Made by a program: the position numbers and the translations under genes. 64,000 nucleotides of DNA, from assembly GCF_014397025.1 (NCBI RefSeq), contig NZ_JACJUO010000002.1:1291501-1355500 (forward strand). Direction: 5' to 3'. Origin of the DNA: Ochrobactrum sp. Marseille-Q0166. GTDB lineage: Bacteria; Pseudomonadota; Alphaproteobacteria; Rhizobiales; Rhizobiaceae. The notes beneath the pieces are model-generated. The model was not told the origin of the DNA, did not search any database, and saw nothing but the letters and a program-made list of their open reading frames with translations. Position 1 is the stretch's first letter, and each line of letters starts with the position of its first letter. Positions 18,740 through 28,634 of the stretch are shown in pieces.

Positions 18740-19681
18740 ATGCTTCTAGGCCGCACGGCAAACGGACTTTACTGGATGTTTCGCTATATCGAGCGCGCAG
18801 AAAACATGGCGCGTCTGGTTGATGCGGGACTGCGTATGGCGCTTACAAAAACATCGGATGCACCGGAAGAGTGGTCTTCTGTCGTTGTGTCGGCTGGCGC
18901 GAGCCAGTCATTCTCGGCGAAATATCAGGCTTATAATGCAGCAAACGTAGCTGACTTTCTTCTGCGCGATATGGATAATCCATCCAGTGTCATGGCTTGT
19001 ATGGAAACAGCGCGTTCAAACGGGCGTATGGTGCGCACAGCACTCACCCGAGAGGCATGGGAAAGTATCAACGAAGCATGGATGGTTCTCAAGAAGTCAT
19101 TGTGCAAGCCTTTGAAAGAGGCCGATCTGCCGCCACTGCTTGATCAGATCAAGCGCGAAACCGCTTTGATACGGGGTGCGTTTCACGGAACGATGCTGCG
19201 CAATGAGATTTTCGATTTTGCCGGTCTAGGCACATTTATTGAACGTGCTGATAACACTGCACGTATCCTTGATGTGAAATATTATGTTCTGCTCCCTGCT
19301 GTTTCCTATGTCGGAACCACGCTCGACAACTATCAATGGGAGTCAATTCTCCGTTCAGTTTCCGCGCATAGATCCTATCGATGGGTCTATGACGGAGACT
19401 ATCGACCGGCACATGTTGCAGATTATCTTATTCTGAACGGGCGGATGCCGCGCTCACTCAATCATTGCTACCAGAGCATCAATGGGCATCTAAGCTTCCT
19501 TGCCAAAGATTATGGCGATAGCGATGTGTGCCATGAGACGGCTGACAGAATTTATGCGACGCTGCAAAATCAGGACATCAGTGCCATTTTCGATATCGGC
19601 CTGCATGAGTTTCTGACAGAGTTCATTGCGCGGAACAACCGGCTCGGCAACGAGATTGCGGAAACCTATAATTTTTATTGA
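18740..19681 (+). CDS. Alpha-E domain protein (DUF403)
   Basis: 313 residues from ATG 18740 (AAGGGG upstream), beginning MLLGRTANGLYWMFRYIERA, the signature of the all-helical alpha-E family. In many genomes it follows the circularly permuted ATP-grasp gene, sometimes as a fusion, so the two products probably act together. No enzymatic motif is evident. The start lies 58 bp after the preceding stop. Confidence 0.9.
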   Translation: MLLGRTANGLYWMFRYIERAENMARLVDAGLRMALTKTSDAPEEWSSVVVSAGASQSFSAKYQAYNAANVADFLLRDMDNPSSVMACMETARSNGRMVRTALTREAWESINEAWMVLKKSLCKPLKEADLPPLLDQIKRETALIRGAFHGTMLRNEIFDFAGLGTFIERADNTARILDVKYYVLLPAVSYVGTTLDNYQWESILRSVSAHRSYRWVYDGDYRPAHVADYLILNGRMPRSLNHCYQSINGHLSFLAKDYGDSDVCHETADRIYATLQNQDISAIFDIGLHEFLTEFIARNNRLGNEIAETYNFY

Positions 19682-19690
19682 GGTGATTGC

Positions 19691-20488
19691 TTGCTGCTCA
19701 ATATTCGCCACGTTTCCCATTACCGTTATGAAAATCCGGTTCCTTACGCGGTACAGCGTCTGCGCCTTCGTCCGCCTACGCTTCCCGGTCAACTGGTTAA
19801 GCATTGGGAATTGAAAATCGAAGGTGGGGAGCCGGAAGTCTCTTATATAGATGGCTTCGGTAACAAAACTGATCTGGTCCAGCATGCGCGCAATGTTACC
19901 GAGATCATAATTACAGCCAGTGGCAGCGTCGATGTGGAAGACCGCGTTGGTGTCCTCGGACCAGTCTATGGATATGCCCCTTTGTGGCTGTTTGAACGCG
20001 AGACACAGCTAACCTTGCCCGGTGAACATATTCATGCGCTGACGGGTGATTTACAGCCGGGGATGGACCGGTTGGCGTTAATGCATGAATTGATGAATAA
20101 AGTTCACGCAGCTGTTGAGTATGTGCCCGGTACCACGAGCGTTGCCACTGATGCTGAAAGTGCATTGGAGGCAGGGAAAGGTGTTTGTCAGGATCACAGC
20201 CACATTTTCCTCTCTGCTGCGCGGTCGTTGAAAATTCCTGCTCGTTATGTATCTGGTTATTTGCTGATGGAAGGCACGGATGAGCAGACTGCAAGTCATG
20301 CATGGGCGGAGGCGCATGTCGAGGGCTTGGGTTGGGTCGGTTTTGATGCGGCAAACAATGTCTGCCCTAATGATCGCTATGTGAGGCTCGCGACGGGATT
20401 GGATTATCGCGATGCGGCACCGATTTCGGGGGTAAGGCTTGGAGGAGCCGTTGAAAGTCTTGCGGTCCACATCAATGTAGGGCAGTGA
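19691..20488 (+). CDS. Transglutaminase-like cysteine peptidase family protein
   Basis: 265 residues, starting at TTG 19691 after GAGGTGA. It has the N-terminal beta domain of bacterial transglutaminase-like proteins (HVSHYRYENPV...RLRLRPPTLPGQ) and a C-terminal catalytic core with Cys in GKGVCQDHSHIF, His in SHAWAEAHV and Asp in GFDAANN. It could cleave or transfer amide bonds on the peptide made by the ATP-grasp neighbour. No signal peptide, so it acts in the cytoplasm. It starts 9 bp after the alpha-E stop. Confidence 0.9.
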   Translation: MLLNIRHVSHYRYENPVPYAVQRLRLRPPTLPGQLVKHWELKIEGGEPEVSYIDGFGNKTDLVQHARNVTEIIITASGSVDVEDRVGVLGPVYGYAPLWLFERETQLTLPGEHIHALTGDLQPGMDRLALMHELMNKVHAAVEYVPGTTSVATDAESALEAGKGVCQDHSHIFLSAARSLKIPARYVSGYLLMEGTDEQTASHAWAEAHVEGLGWVGFDAANNVCPNDRYVRLATGLDYRDAAPISGVRLGGAVESLAVHINVGQ

Positions 20489-20525
20489 TTAAATCAACTT
20501 AGGATTTGCCTGCCGGAAATTGTCG

Positions 20526-21260
20526 ATGACTTATTGCGTTGGAATGAAAATTGATCGTGGCCTCGTGTTCATGTCGGATACGCGGACGAATGCCGGTCTC
20601 GATAATATTTCTAAATTCTCGAAAATGCGGACATGGACAAAACCTGGTGATCGGGTGATTGTTCTCCTATCGGCTGGAAATCTTGCAACCACACAGGCGG
20701 TTTCAAGCTTGCTCGATGAACGCATGAAAGCGCCGGAGGAGCGTCATCCGTCATTGTTTGATGCGCCGTCGATGTTTCAGGTCGCCCGCCTGATTGGTGA
20801 TACGGTTAAGGAAGTCATCAAGAATTCTGCAACAGGTGGCCAGAACGCCGATGCATTTGGAGCATCCTTTATTCTCGGTGGCCAGATCGAAGGCGGACAA
20901 CCGCGATTATTTTATATTTATCCTGAGGGTAATTTTATCGAAAGCTCTGAGGATACACCATTCTTCCAGATTGGTGAAAACAAGTATGGCAAACCAATAC
21001 TGGTGCGTGCCTATCGGCCAGATATGAGCTTTGAGGACGCAGTAAAGCTGCTTCTGGTATCGTTTGACTCAACGTTGAAAGCTAATCTCTCCGTCGGGTT
21101 GCCGCTCGACATGCAGCTCTATGAGACGGACAGCCTCAAATTGGGTGAGCATCGCCGCTTTGAAGCCAGTGATCCTTATTATCAGACGGTGTCGGAAAGC
21201 TGGTCTGAAGCCTTGAAGGCTGCATTAGAGCAGCTTCCGCCATTTAGCTTCGAGAAATAG
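20526..21260 (+). CDS. Anbu-type proteasome-like protease
   Basis: Ntn-hydrolase of the HslV/proteasome-beta superfamily, Anbu branch. The ATG at 20526 (not the TTG at 20520) puts Thr directly after Met, so removal of Met leaves the nucleophile Thr1 (TYCVGMKIDRGLVFMSDTR), with Asp17 and a lysine near position 32 as expected for this fold. At 244 residues it is longer than HslV because of the C-terminal extension typical of Anbu. No HslU-like ATPase is nearby. It closes the ATP-grasp/alpha-E/transglutaminase operon. Confidence 0.93.
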   Translation: MTYCVGMKIDRGLVFMSDTRTNAGLDNISKFSKMRTWTKPGDRVIVLLSAGNLATTQAVSSLLDERMKAPEERHPSLFDAPSMFQVARLIGDTVKEVIKNSATGGQNADAFGASFILGGQIEGGQPRLFYIYPEGNFIESSEDTPFFQIGENKYGKPILVRAYRPDMSFEDAVKLLLVSFDSTLKANLSVGLPLDMQLYETDSLKLGEHRRFEASDPYYQTVSESWSEALKAALEQLPPFSFEK

Positions 21261-21261
21261 A

Positions 21262-21293
21262 AAATGGCCGGGCGATTCAGCACCCGGCCATTT
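21262..21293. terminator. Terminator between the Anbu gene and the convergent binding-protein gene
   Basis: An 11-bp stem (AAATGGCCGGG/CCCGGCCATTT) with A- and T-rich flanks ends one base after the Anbu stop and sits just past the stop of the convergent gene, so it may serve both. Confidence 0.8.
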
Positions 21294-21297
21294 CTGT

Positions 21298-22941
21298 TTA
21301 GTCTTTTGTGACCGTGGCAACATAATTGGCATCTGCAACCATGTCGAAGTTGTGCACATTCGCGCCCGTTACCGCCGTTTCGATCTGCTGATAAATGACA
21401 GCAATCGGGCTTGTATCCTGAAATTTCTTCTGAATATCATGATACATTGCTTCACGCTTTGCCGTATCGCGCTCTTCGGCTGCAGCCATGGTTTCTGCTG
21501 TCAGCTCAGGAATGTCCCATGAAGCCTGCCATGCAGTGGTACGAAGATTAACTTCATCACCATTGTTCGGATTGTTGGTGAATGTGACGGCATTGGTATG
21601 AGGATCCCAATAATCCGGTCCCCAGATGCCAAGCGCAAGCTGGTGTTTACGTGCACGGACTGTTGTTGTCGTGAGTTTGCCATCGCCCTGCAAAATTTCG
21701 ACATTGACGCCAGCTTTGGCCATAGTCTGCTGAATGTTTTCTGCAATACCGACATAAGGCTGAGTGTTTCGGACGTTCAGCGTGACGCTGATACCATCTT
21801 TTAAGCCAGCTTTTTCAAGTAGTTCCTTTGCTTTTTCAACATTATAGCTGAAAGGATTGTCATCAATCGCGCCAAACATGCCGACAGGCAGGAATGACTG
21901 ATGCTTACGGCCAATTCCCTTGATAAGCGTGCCTTCAATTGTATCGTAGTCGATGAGATATTTTAGCGCCTGGCGCACTTCAGGCTTGGCCAAATCGGGA
22001 ACGTTCTGGTTCATCGACAGATAATAAACACGGCCTTTTGGAGCGTTGATCACATTAAATTTGCTGTCTTTTGCGAGCTGCTCAATGTCTCCAGGTTCAA
22101 GATTGCGCGCAATGTCAATGTCGCCGGCCTCAAGCAAAAGGCGCTGCGACATGCCTTCTTTGACATGGCGATAGATGATGCGCTTCATTGCCGGTGTGGC
22201 ATCTGTGTAGTTGTCATTTCGTTCAAGCAGCAGCACTTCATTGGCGCGCCACTGTTTGAGTGCAAACGGACCTGACCCAGCATAGTTGTTCTTCAGCCAC
22301 TCATAGCCGAAGTCTGTCTCAAATGGGTAGGTGTCGGTTTTCTCCGTCTTCTGTTCGTGTTCCTTGACCAACTTGCTGTCAACAATCGATGCAACACTTG
22401 ATGTCAGGCAGTTCATCACGAAGCTGGGCGCAAACGGCTTACCGGTTGTGAAAACAAAAGTCTTATCATCTACTGCGACGGCATTTTGCTCAACATTATC
22501 AGCCGTAATACCAAACTGGCTCAGGATAAAAGCCGGGCTTTTATCGAGCTTGATCGCGCGCTGTATCGAATAAGCAGCGTCGTGTGCTGTGATGGGATTG
22601 CCCGATGCAAACTTCAAGCCATCGCGGATTTTGAAGGTGATGGACTTGCCATCGTCCGAAAAAGTCCAGCTTTCAGCAATCTGTGGAATGATCTTCGTGG
22701 GATCTTTTGTGTCTGTGGTAACCAGGCGCTCGTAAGTGCTGGTCAGCATTTCCGACGTGGTGATTTCAAAGATTTCGGCTGGATCAAGCGAAATAATGTC
22801 ATCAATGCTCATGGCGATCACCAGCGTATCAGCCGGTGTTGCAGCTTTGACCGCTTGCGGTGATGCGGAAAGGCACAGGGCGAATACGAGTGCGGCTGGA
22901 ATAGTTGAGCGCATCAGGCGCTTTGGAGCGGTTAACTTCAT
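21298..22941 (-). CDS. Periplasmic peptide-binding protein (SBP family 5)
   Basis: 547 residues with a signal peptide (MKLTAPKRLMRSTIPAALVF and following, cleavage near VKAA). Family-5 features include LDPAEIFEITTSE, WTFSDDGKSITFKIRDGLKFASGNPITAHD and RQALKYLIDYD, here cut into landmarks. It should deliver a peptide, opine or similar compound to an Opp/Dpp-type transporter. No permease or ATPase is adjacent, so it is an orphan receptor that probably feeds a transporter elsewhere. Convergent with the Anbu gene. Confidence 0.9.
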   Translation of the reverse strand: MKLTAPKRLMRSTIPAALVFALCLSASPQAVKAATPADTLVIAMSIDDIISLDPAEIFEITTSEMLTSTYERLVTTDTKDPTKIIPQIAESWTFSDDGKSITFKIRDGLKFASGNPITAHDAAYSIQRAIKLDKSPAFILSQFGITADNVEQNAVAVDDKTFVFTTGKPFAPSFVMNCLTSSVASIVDSKLVKEHEQKTEKTDTYPFETDFGYEWLKNNYAGSGPFALKQWRANEVLLLERNDNYTDATPAMKRIIYRHVKEGMSQRLLLEAGDIDIARNLEPGDIEQLAKDSKFNVINAPKGRVYYLSMNQNVPDLAKPEVRQALKYLIDYDTIEGTLIKGIGRKHQSFLPVGMFGAIDDNPFSYNVEKAKELLEKAGLKDGISVTLNVRNTQPYVGIAENIQQTMAKAGVNVEILQGDGKLTTTTVRARKHQLALGIWGPDYWDPHTNAVTFTNNPNNGDEVNLRTTAWQASWDIPELTAETMAAAEERDTAKREAMYHDIQKKFQDTSPIAVIYQQIETAVTGANVHNFDMVADANYVATVTKD

Positions 22942-23100
22942 GCTTTGTCCCTCTGGAAATCACTGCTCTTTACAAGCCTGTGATCATCGATATGTCATGC
23001 GTTTCAAGAGTATATTCCCGGATACGACTCTCAAATATGCCTTCACAATAGATTCTGATTTTTGAGGGTATACAATAGTCAGAGGGACCTGCTGGCAAAT

Positions 23101-23131
23101 AAAAAAGCGGCTGGAAAATCCAGCCGCTTTT
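23101..23131 (-). terminator. Terminator of the nitroreductase gene
   Basis: Stem AAAAGCGGCTGG/CCAGCCGCTTTT with a 5-nt loop lies about 20 bp past the nitroreductase stop; the minus strand continues into T residues. Confidence 0.85.
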
Positions 23132-23150
23132 CGCATGGAATTTGAACGAA

Positions 23151-23750
23151 TTATCCGAAGACTTTGAAGCGCTCGGCGTCGTCCATGAAACTCTTTTCGC
23201 CAAATGGCTGTTCATTCGAGCCGAATGGCATTTGAGCGCGCAGCTTCCAAGAAGATGGCACACCCCAAGTCTTGGCGACTTCTGCGTCGATCAGAGGATT
23301 ATAGTGCTGAAGGCTTGCCCCAATGTTTTCGTTCGCCAGAGCTGACCAGACAGAAAGCTGTGCCATACCGCCAGCCTGTTCAGACCAGACAGGGAAGTTA
23401 TCGGCATACAGTGCAAACTGTTCCTGAAGACTCTTAACAACGTCCTGATCTTCAAAGAACAGAACAGTACCGGCGCCGGCAGCAAAGCTGTCAAGCTTGG
23501 CTTCAGTCTGTTCAAAGGCATCAGCAGGGACGATTTTACGAAGTTCTTCCTTGGCAATGTTCCAAAGCTTATCGCTTTCAGCGCCAAATAGGATCACAGC
23601 GCGCGAGCTCTGCGAGTTGAAGGAAGATGGGGAATGCTTTACTGCTTCACGGATCAGTTCTGCAACGGCATCCTTGGAGATTGGGAGATTCTTACCAAGT
23701 GCGTATTGCGTGCGGCGCTTTTTAAGGGCGTCAATATAGCTATTGCTCAT
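23151..23750 (-). CDS. Nitroreductase-family oxidoreductase
   Basis: 199 residues from ATG 23750 (AGGA at 8 nt); an in-frame start at 23783 would add 11 unrelated residues. The fold signature of FMN-dependent nitroreductases is visible: MSNSYIDALKKRRTQYALGK near the start, HSPSSFNSQSSRAVIL (FMN-binding Ser/Asn/Gln) and ANENIGASLQHYNP. Members reduce nitro compounds, quinones or related electrophiles with NAD(P)H. The subfamily resembles HBN1/Frm2-type proteins that lack the long helical excursion. Monocistronic. Confidence 0.88.
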   Translation of the reverse strand: MSNSYIDALKKRRTQYALGKNLPISKDAVAELIREAVKHSPSSFNSQSSRAVILFGAESDKLWNIAKEELRKIVPADAFEQTEAKLDSFAAGAGTVLFFEDQDVVKSLQEQFALYADNFPVWSEQAGGMAQLSVWSALANENIGASLQHYNPLIDAEVAKTWGVPSSWKLRAQMPFGSNEQPFGEKSFMDDAERFKVFG

Positions 23751-24014
23751 CGTACATGTCCTGTTGTTATGGCGATTCTGCACTGCAAACCTAATGCAGC
23801 AAACTGAAAACTGTTATCTGAAATATTGTGATTTTTGAATGAGAAGCCAGCCCATGTTTCTGAAACACACTGTCAACAGATGTGGTGTCTTTTCATTTCA
23901 CTGTTTTGTTTTTCGATCATAGTTAGAGCGGTCAGTTATCACGAAACTGCTTTTAGCTTTTATATTCAAACGAAATCTGACAAAATTTATCGGAAATAAA
24001 AGGAGCCTAGAAAA

Positions 24015-25403
24015 GTGGACACGAGACTTGTTCGTGATCAACTCAAGGCAAATGGGGTTTATGATTTGAAGTCATTTATTATCATTGGTGGTGGGGCGAG
24101 CGGCGTGCTGATCGCCGCTCAATTGCTTAAACAGTCGTCCGAAGCGCAAATTAGAATTTTTGAGCGCACTGGCAATATCGGGGCGGGGATCGCTTACTCG
24201 ACAGAGAATCCCAATCATCTGCTTAATGTTCGCGCCAGCAATATGAGTGCATTTGCGGACGAACCAGATCATTTTCTGAACTGGCTTAAAACATGTGACA
24301 AGACGGCCTCAGAAGGCAAATGGGAAGCCCAATCTTTCGTGCCCCGTTGCGTTTATCATCGCTATCTCAACGATCTCCTCAAACCACATTTGGAAGCCGA
24401 TACGCCACGCATTTTTATTGAGAATGAAGAGGTCATCGAAATTGCGTTTAAAGGCAAGCAACCGCTCGTCGTAACAACCAAAGGACAGAGTTTTTCAGCA
24501 GGCGCGATCATTATTGCTACCGGTAACGAGCCAGCCATCGCGAAGTCAGGTGATCTTGTGACTGAATACTGGTCGAGTAATGGCTATTTTAATATTCCGG
24601 CAGACCATTCAGTTGCTATTTTCGGCACCGGTCTGTCGATGGTCGATAGCGTGATTTCCTTGCTCGATAAAGGGCATAAAGGTGAAATTCATGCAATTTC
24701 GCGCCGAGGACTCATTCCTGCTTCACACGTGCACACTGCCCCATTTCCGATAGAAGAAAATGCGCTACCAATAGCTGACGGTTTACCTGCGCTGATCCGC
24801 GTAGTCCGTAAGATGATTTCGCAATGCGAAGCGCGAGGTATAAACTGGCGTGGCGTGATTGATGGCCTTCGACCGCACACCAAAAACATTTGGAATCACC
24901 TGCCGTTGCGTCAGCGCAAGAGTTTTTTGCGACACTTGCGACCTTGGTGGGATGTTCATCGTCACCGCATGGCGCCGGCTATCGCAAATCGCATTGAAGC
25001 AGCACAACAATCCGGCCAGCTAACCATTACCGCAGCCCATCTTTTATCTGTCAAAAATAAAGGCGAACATATTGCAGTCCGTTATCGCAGACGTCATGCA
25101 TTGAAGGATATTGAACAGAATGTTCAGTCCATCATTGATTGTCGTGGGGGAAGCTCACGCTTTTCAACGACACGGAATGCAGCGTTGATGAGTTTGATGG
25201 AGAGTGGTTTGGGTAAACCGGATCTTCTCGATCTCGGTCTAGATGTGACAGCGGACTTGCAGCTTGTGAACGCCCGGGGTGAACTGTCGGGACCCATATT
25301 TGCTATTGGTCCCGTAACCAAGGGTTTGTTCTGGGAAGTGACAGCTGTGCCAGATATTCGTGTACAGGCTGCACAACTATCAAAAACGCTTCTCGAAGGT
25401 TAG
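24015..25403 (+). CDS. FAD/NAD(P)-binding protein (COG4529-like)
   Basis: 462 residues beginning at GTG 24015 after AGGAG. The first Rossmann motif is FIIIGGGASGVLIAAQLL; then come GIAYSTENPNHLLNVRASNM, the landmark of this uncharacterised oxidoreductase family, and a second nucleotide motif SVAIFGTGLSMVDSVISLL. The C-terminus carries GPIFAIGPVTKGLFWEVTA. Family members are predicted flavoenzymes, some acting on hydroxylated substrates, but the reaction is not settled. Single gene; nothing nearby indicates a pathway. Confidence 0.85.
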   Translation: MDTRLVRDQLKANGVYDLKSFIIIGGGASGVLIAAQLLKQSSEAQIRIFERTGNIGAGIAYSTENPNHLLNVRASNMSAFADEPDHFLNWLKTCDKTASEGKWEAQSFVPRCVYHRYLNDLLKPHLEADTPRIFIENEEVIEIAFKGKQPLVVTTKGQSFSAGAIIIATGNEPAIAKSGDLVTEYWSSNGYFNIPADHSVAIFGTGLSMVDSVISLLDKGHKGEIHAISRRGLIPASHVHTAPFPIEENALPIADGLPALIRVVRKMISQCEARGINWRGVIDGLRPHTKNIWNHLPLRQRKSFLRHLRPWWDVHRHRMAPAIANRIEAAQQSGQLTITAAHLLSVKNKGEHIAVRYRRRHALKDIEQNVQSIIDCRGGSSRFSTTRNAALMSLMESGLGKPDLLDLGLDVTADLQLVNARGELSGPIFAIGPVTKGLFWEVTAVPDIRVQAAQLSKTLLEG

Positions 25404-25410
25404 GAATCAC

Positions 25411-25617
25411 TTATTCAATGAATTTGGCCCTTGTCATTTGATCGCAAAAATTGCCGGGCAATATGTCTGATAAGAAGCAGCCGCTCGGAAGGTTCATGCC
25501 ATGAAAGCGGTTTTCTGAATCACTTGTAGAATAAAATGATTCAAAATAATGCGATAAGCCATTGAAAGCTATTGCCATAAAAGTGCCTAGCCGGTCATAA
25601 TAAAGACATTGGAACAT
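25411..25617 (-). CDS. Possible 68-residue protein, unknown
   Basis: A 68-codon frame lies in the roughly 315-bp gap before phaA. Its ATG at 25617 is preceded on the minus strand by GAGAGGAA at 5-6 nt, a good ribosome site. The sequence (starts MFQCLYYDRLGTF) has no recognised domain, membrane helix or signal. It ends convergently 8 bp from the FAD protein stop. It could be a real small gene or chance; the gap holds nothing else apart from the phaA promoter. Confidence 0.35.
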   Translation of the reverse strand: MFQCLYYDRLGTFMAIAFNGLSHYFESFYSTSDSENRFHGMNLPSGCFLSDILPGNFCDQMTRAKFIE

Positions 25618-25718
25618 ATGATTCCTCTCGACACCTTACCGGAGCGTTTTTGTTGCTGTTTTCTTGAGCGGTGCCTGCTTCGGATCAACCTTGATTACGG
25701 ATAGGAGGCCTTGGGCGC

Positions 25719-28634
25719 ATGACGATGGACGGCAGGATGCTCTTTTTGCTGGTCCTTCTTCCGTTTCTTGGCAGCGCTGTTACAGGTCTATTTCGTGGAG
25801 TTGATAGAAGCGGATCTGCCTGGTTTACGGCGGCAATCGCCCTTGTTGCTTTTGTCATCACCACAAGCCTTTACCCGATAGTGGCGGACGGTGGCGTCGT
25901 TCGGGGATCGATCGACTGGCTCCCGAATTACGGGTTAAACGTAACCTTCCGCATGGATGGTTTTGCATGGCTTTTTGCCATGCTTATCACCGGCATCGGT
26001 TTGCTTGTCGTGATCTATGCGCGTTACTACATGTCGCCCGAAGACCCTGTCCCGCGCTTTTTCTCTTTTCTGCTATCATTTATGGGATCAATGCTCGGCG
26101 TGGTTTTGTCGGGTAATATCGTGCTGCTTGCAGTTTTCTGGGAGCTTACGAGTATCTTCTCGTTCCTGTTGATCGGCTACTGGTATCACAATGCCAGTGC
26201 GCGGGATGGCGCACGTATGGCGCTGACTGTGACGGGTATTGGTGGCTTCTGCTTGCTGGCTGGCGTGTTGCTGCTTGGCCATATCGTTGGCAGTTATGAT
26301 CTCGACAAGGTTTTAGAAGCCGGGAATGTCGTTAGAACACATCCGCTTTACACAGTCGCTCTCGTTCTTATTTTGATGGCAGCTTTTACAAAGTCTGCGC
26401 AATTTCCATTTCATTTCTGGTTACCCAATGCAATGGCTGCGCCGACACCGGTTTCTGCCTATCTGCATTCCGCAACAATGGTGAAGGCTGGTGTCTTCCT
26501 GCTGGCGCGTCTGTGGCCGGTTTTCGCGGGTACCGAAGAATGGTTCTGGATTCTTGGATTGGCGGGTTTGACAACCTTGTTGATCGGCAGCTTCTTTGCT
26601 GTTTTCCAGCAAGATTTGAAAGGTTTGCTCGCTTATTCGACCATCAGTAATCTTGGACTGGTCACAGCCCTTTTAAGTCTTGGCAGTCCACTCGCGGCTG
26701 TCGCTGCGATTTTTCACATGGTCAACCATGCGATTTTCAAAGCTTCGCTGTTTATGGCTGCTGGCATCATCGACCATGAAACTGGCACGCGTGATATGCG
26801 TAAGCTCAGCGGTCTCGCGCGTGCTATGCCCTATACCGCGACGCTTGCCATGGTGGCCAGTGCTTCGATGGCCGGCGTTCCGCTCCTCAATGGCTTCCTT
26901 TCCAAGGAAATGTTTTTTGCCGAAGCGGTCGAAACACACATGGCTTCGACTCTTGATACACTCACACCTTATATCGCGACATTGGCTGGTATTTTCACCG
27001 TCGCTTATTCGGTTCGGTTTATCTATTCGACGTTTTTCGGGCCAGCGCCACACGATTTGCCGAAAACACCGCATGAGCCGCCACACTGGATGCGCCGTCC
27101 AATCGAGCTTCTGGTATTGCTTTGCCTATTGATTGGTATCGTGCCGAATATCGCGATTGGTCCGTTTTTGCATTCGGCTGTTACGTCGGTTCTGGGCGAT
27201 GCGACCCCGCAATACAGTCTCTCTGTCTGGCATGGATTCAATCTCCCGCTGATGATGAGTATCGTGGCCATGATTGGTGGCGTTATTCTCTTCTGGACGC
27301 TCAAGAATTATCTTGCGACCAGCGAAGATGGCCCGCCGTTTTTCCGCCATTTGCAGGGGCAGCGCATTTTTGAGCGTGTTCTTGTTACTGTCTCGTGGAA
27401 CTGGGCACGTAAGGCTGAGAGTTTCTTGAGCACGCGGCGTCTTCAGCCGCAGCTACGCATCGTTGTGGGTTTCGCACTCGTTGCTGCCGCATGGCCTATT
27501 TTGGAAGATGGTATCCACGTAGGCATCCTGGGTGTGCAACCAGTTGATCCAATTTTTGCGGGTCTCTGGATTCTTGGCGGTGCTTGTGCAATCGGTGCTG
27601 CTTATCAGGCCAAGTATCATCGTCTTGCAGCTCTGATATTGCTTGGCGGAGCCGGTCTCATCACCTGTATAACTTTTGTTTGGCTTTCGGCCCCGGACTT
27701 GGCTGTAACGCAGTTGCTGGTCGAAATCGTGACGACCGTTCTCCTGTTGCTTGGACTTCGCTGGCTGCCAAAGCGCTTCGAGGATCCGGATCCGGTTCCT
27801 GTGAAGTTTGGTCCGCGCATTCGGCGTTATCGCGATTTTGTCCTTGCGATTGGCAGTGGTGTCGGTGTGTTCATTGTGTCCTACGCAATGATGACCCGCC
27901 CATCACCCGAAAGCATTGGCGACTTCTTCCTGCAAAATGCCTATTCAGGTGGCGGCGGCAAAAATGTCGTGAATGTGACCCTCGTCGATTTCCGCGCCTT
28001 TGATACGTTTGGCGAAATTGCCGTTCTTGGCATTGTCGGTCTGACTGTTTACGCACTGCTGCGTCGTTTCCGCCCGGCACCCGATAGCACGGGCTCTACA
28101 GCACAGCAAAAAATACAGGATGCTTACGATGAAGCGATGGAAGATCGTGAGAAGGGCGAAACGCTAACCGATTATCTGGCGGTACCATCGGTCATCATGA
28201 AATGGCTGTTCCCGGTTATCATCGTGCTGGCGGTTCACTTGATCCTGCGCGGGCATGATCTTCCCGGTGGTGGTTTTGCTGCTGGTATCACTTTGGCGAT
28301 TGCGTTCATTTTACAGTATCTGGCAGCAGGCACGCGGTGGGTTGAGGATCACCTGCGCATTCTGCCTGTACGATGGATTGGTTTCGGCTTGCTCATTGCA
28401 GCTGCGACTGGAGCCGGGGCATGGCTGTTTGGTTATCCATTCCTGACGAGCTTCTTCCAATATGCTGATATTCCATATGTCGGTAAAATGCCGGTCGCAA
28501 GCGCCCTCGTGTTCGATATTGGCGTCTTTGCGCTTGTTGTCGGTGCAACAGTGTTGATGTTGATTGCGCTGGCGCATCAGTCGATCCGTAAACATCGCGT
28601 CGAAAAGCTGGCTGCTGCGAAGGAGGACAACTAA
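25719..28634 (+). CDS. phaA: Monovalent cation/H+ antiporter subunit A (A-B fusion)
   Basis: 971 residues with more than 20 membrane segments. The N-terminal two-thirds is a complex-I ND5-like proton channel, with markers such as FWELTSIFSFLLIGYWY, FPFHFWLPNAMAAPTPVSAY and MVNHAIFKASLFMAAGII. The last roughly 150 residues (from FPVIIVLAVHLILRGHDLPG) form an MnhB domain. The operon therefore has no separate B subunit, which marks the Pha/group-2 Mrp type. ATG 25719 follows AGGAGG. The complex exports Na+ or K+ in exchange for protons and supports pH and salt homeostasis. First gene of a six-gene overlapping operon. Confidence 0.95.
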   Translation: MTMDGRMLFLLVLLPFLGSAVTGLFRGVDRSGSAWFTAAIALVAFVITTSLYPIVADGGVVRGSIDWLPNYGLNVTFRMDGFAWLFAMLITGIGLLVVIYARYYMSPEDPVPRFFSFLLSFMGSMLGVVLSGNIVLLAVFWELTSIFSFLLIGYWYHNASARDGARMALTVTGIGGFCLLAGVLLLGHIVGSYDLDKVLEAGNVVRTHPLYTVALVLILMAAFTKSAQFPFHFWLPNAMAAPTPVSAYLHSATMVKAGVFLLARLWPVFAGTEEWFWILGLAGLTTLLIGSFFAVFQQDLKGLLAYSTISNLGLVTALLSLGSPLAAVAAIFHMVNHAIFKASLFMAAGIIDHETGTRDMRKLSGLARAMPYTATLAMVASASMAGVPLLNGFLSKEMFFAEAVETHMASTLDTLTPYIATLAGIFTVAYSVRFIYSTFFGPAPHDLPKTPHEPPHWMRRPIELLVLLCLLIGIVPNIAIGPFLHSAVTSVLGDATPQYSLSVWHGFNLPLMMSIVAMIGGVILFWTLKNYLATSEDGPPFFRHLQGQRIFERVLVTVSWNWARKAESFLSTRRLQPQLRIVVGFALVAAAWPILEDGIHVGILGVQPVDPIFAGLWILGGACAIGAAYQAKYHRLAALILLGGAGLITCITFVWLSAPDLAVTQLLVEIVTTVLLLLGLRWLPKRFEDPDPVPVKFGPRIRRYRDFVLAIGSGVGVFIVSYAMMTRPSPESIGDFFLQNAYSGGGGKNVVNVTLVDFRAFDTFGEIAVLGIVGLTVYALLRRFRPAPDSTGSTAQQKIQDAYDEAMEDREKGETLTDYLAVPSVIMKWLFPVIIVLAVHLILRGHDLPGGGFAAGITLAIAFILQYLAAGTRWVEDHLRILPVRWIGFGLLIAAATGAGAWLFGYPFLTSFFQYADIPYVGKMPVASALVFDIGVFALVVGATVLMLIALAHQSIRKHRVEKLAAAKEDN

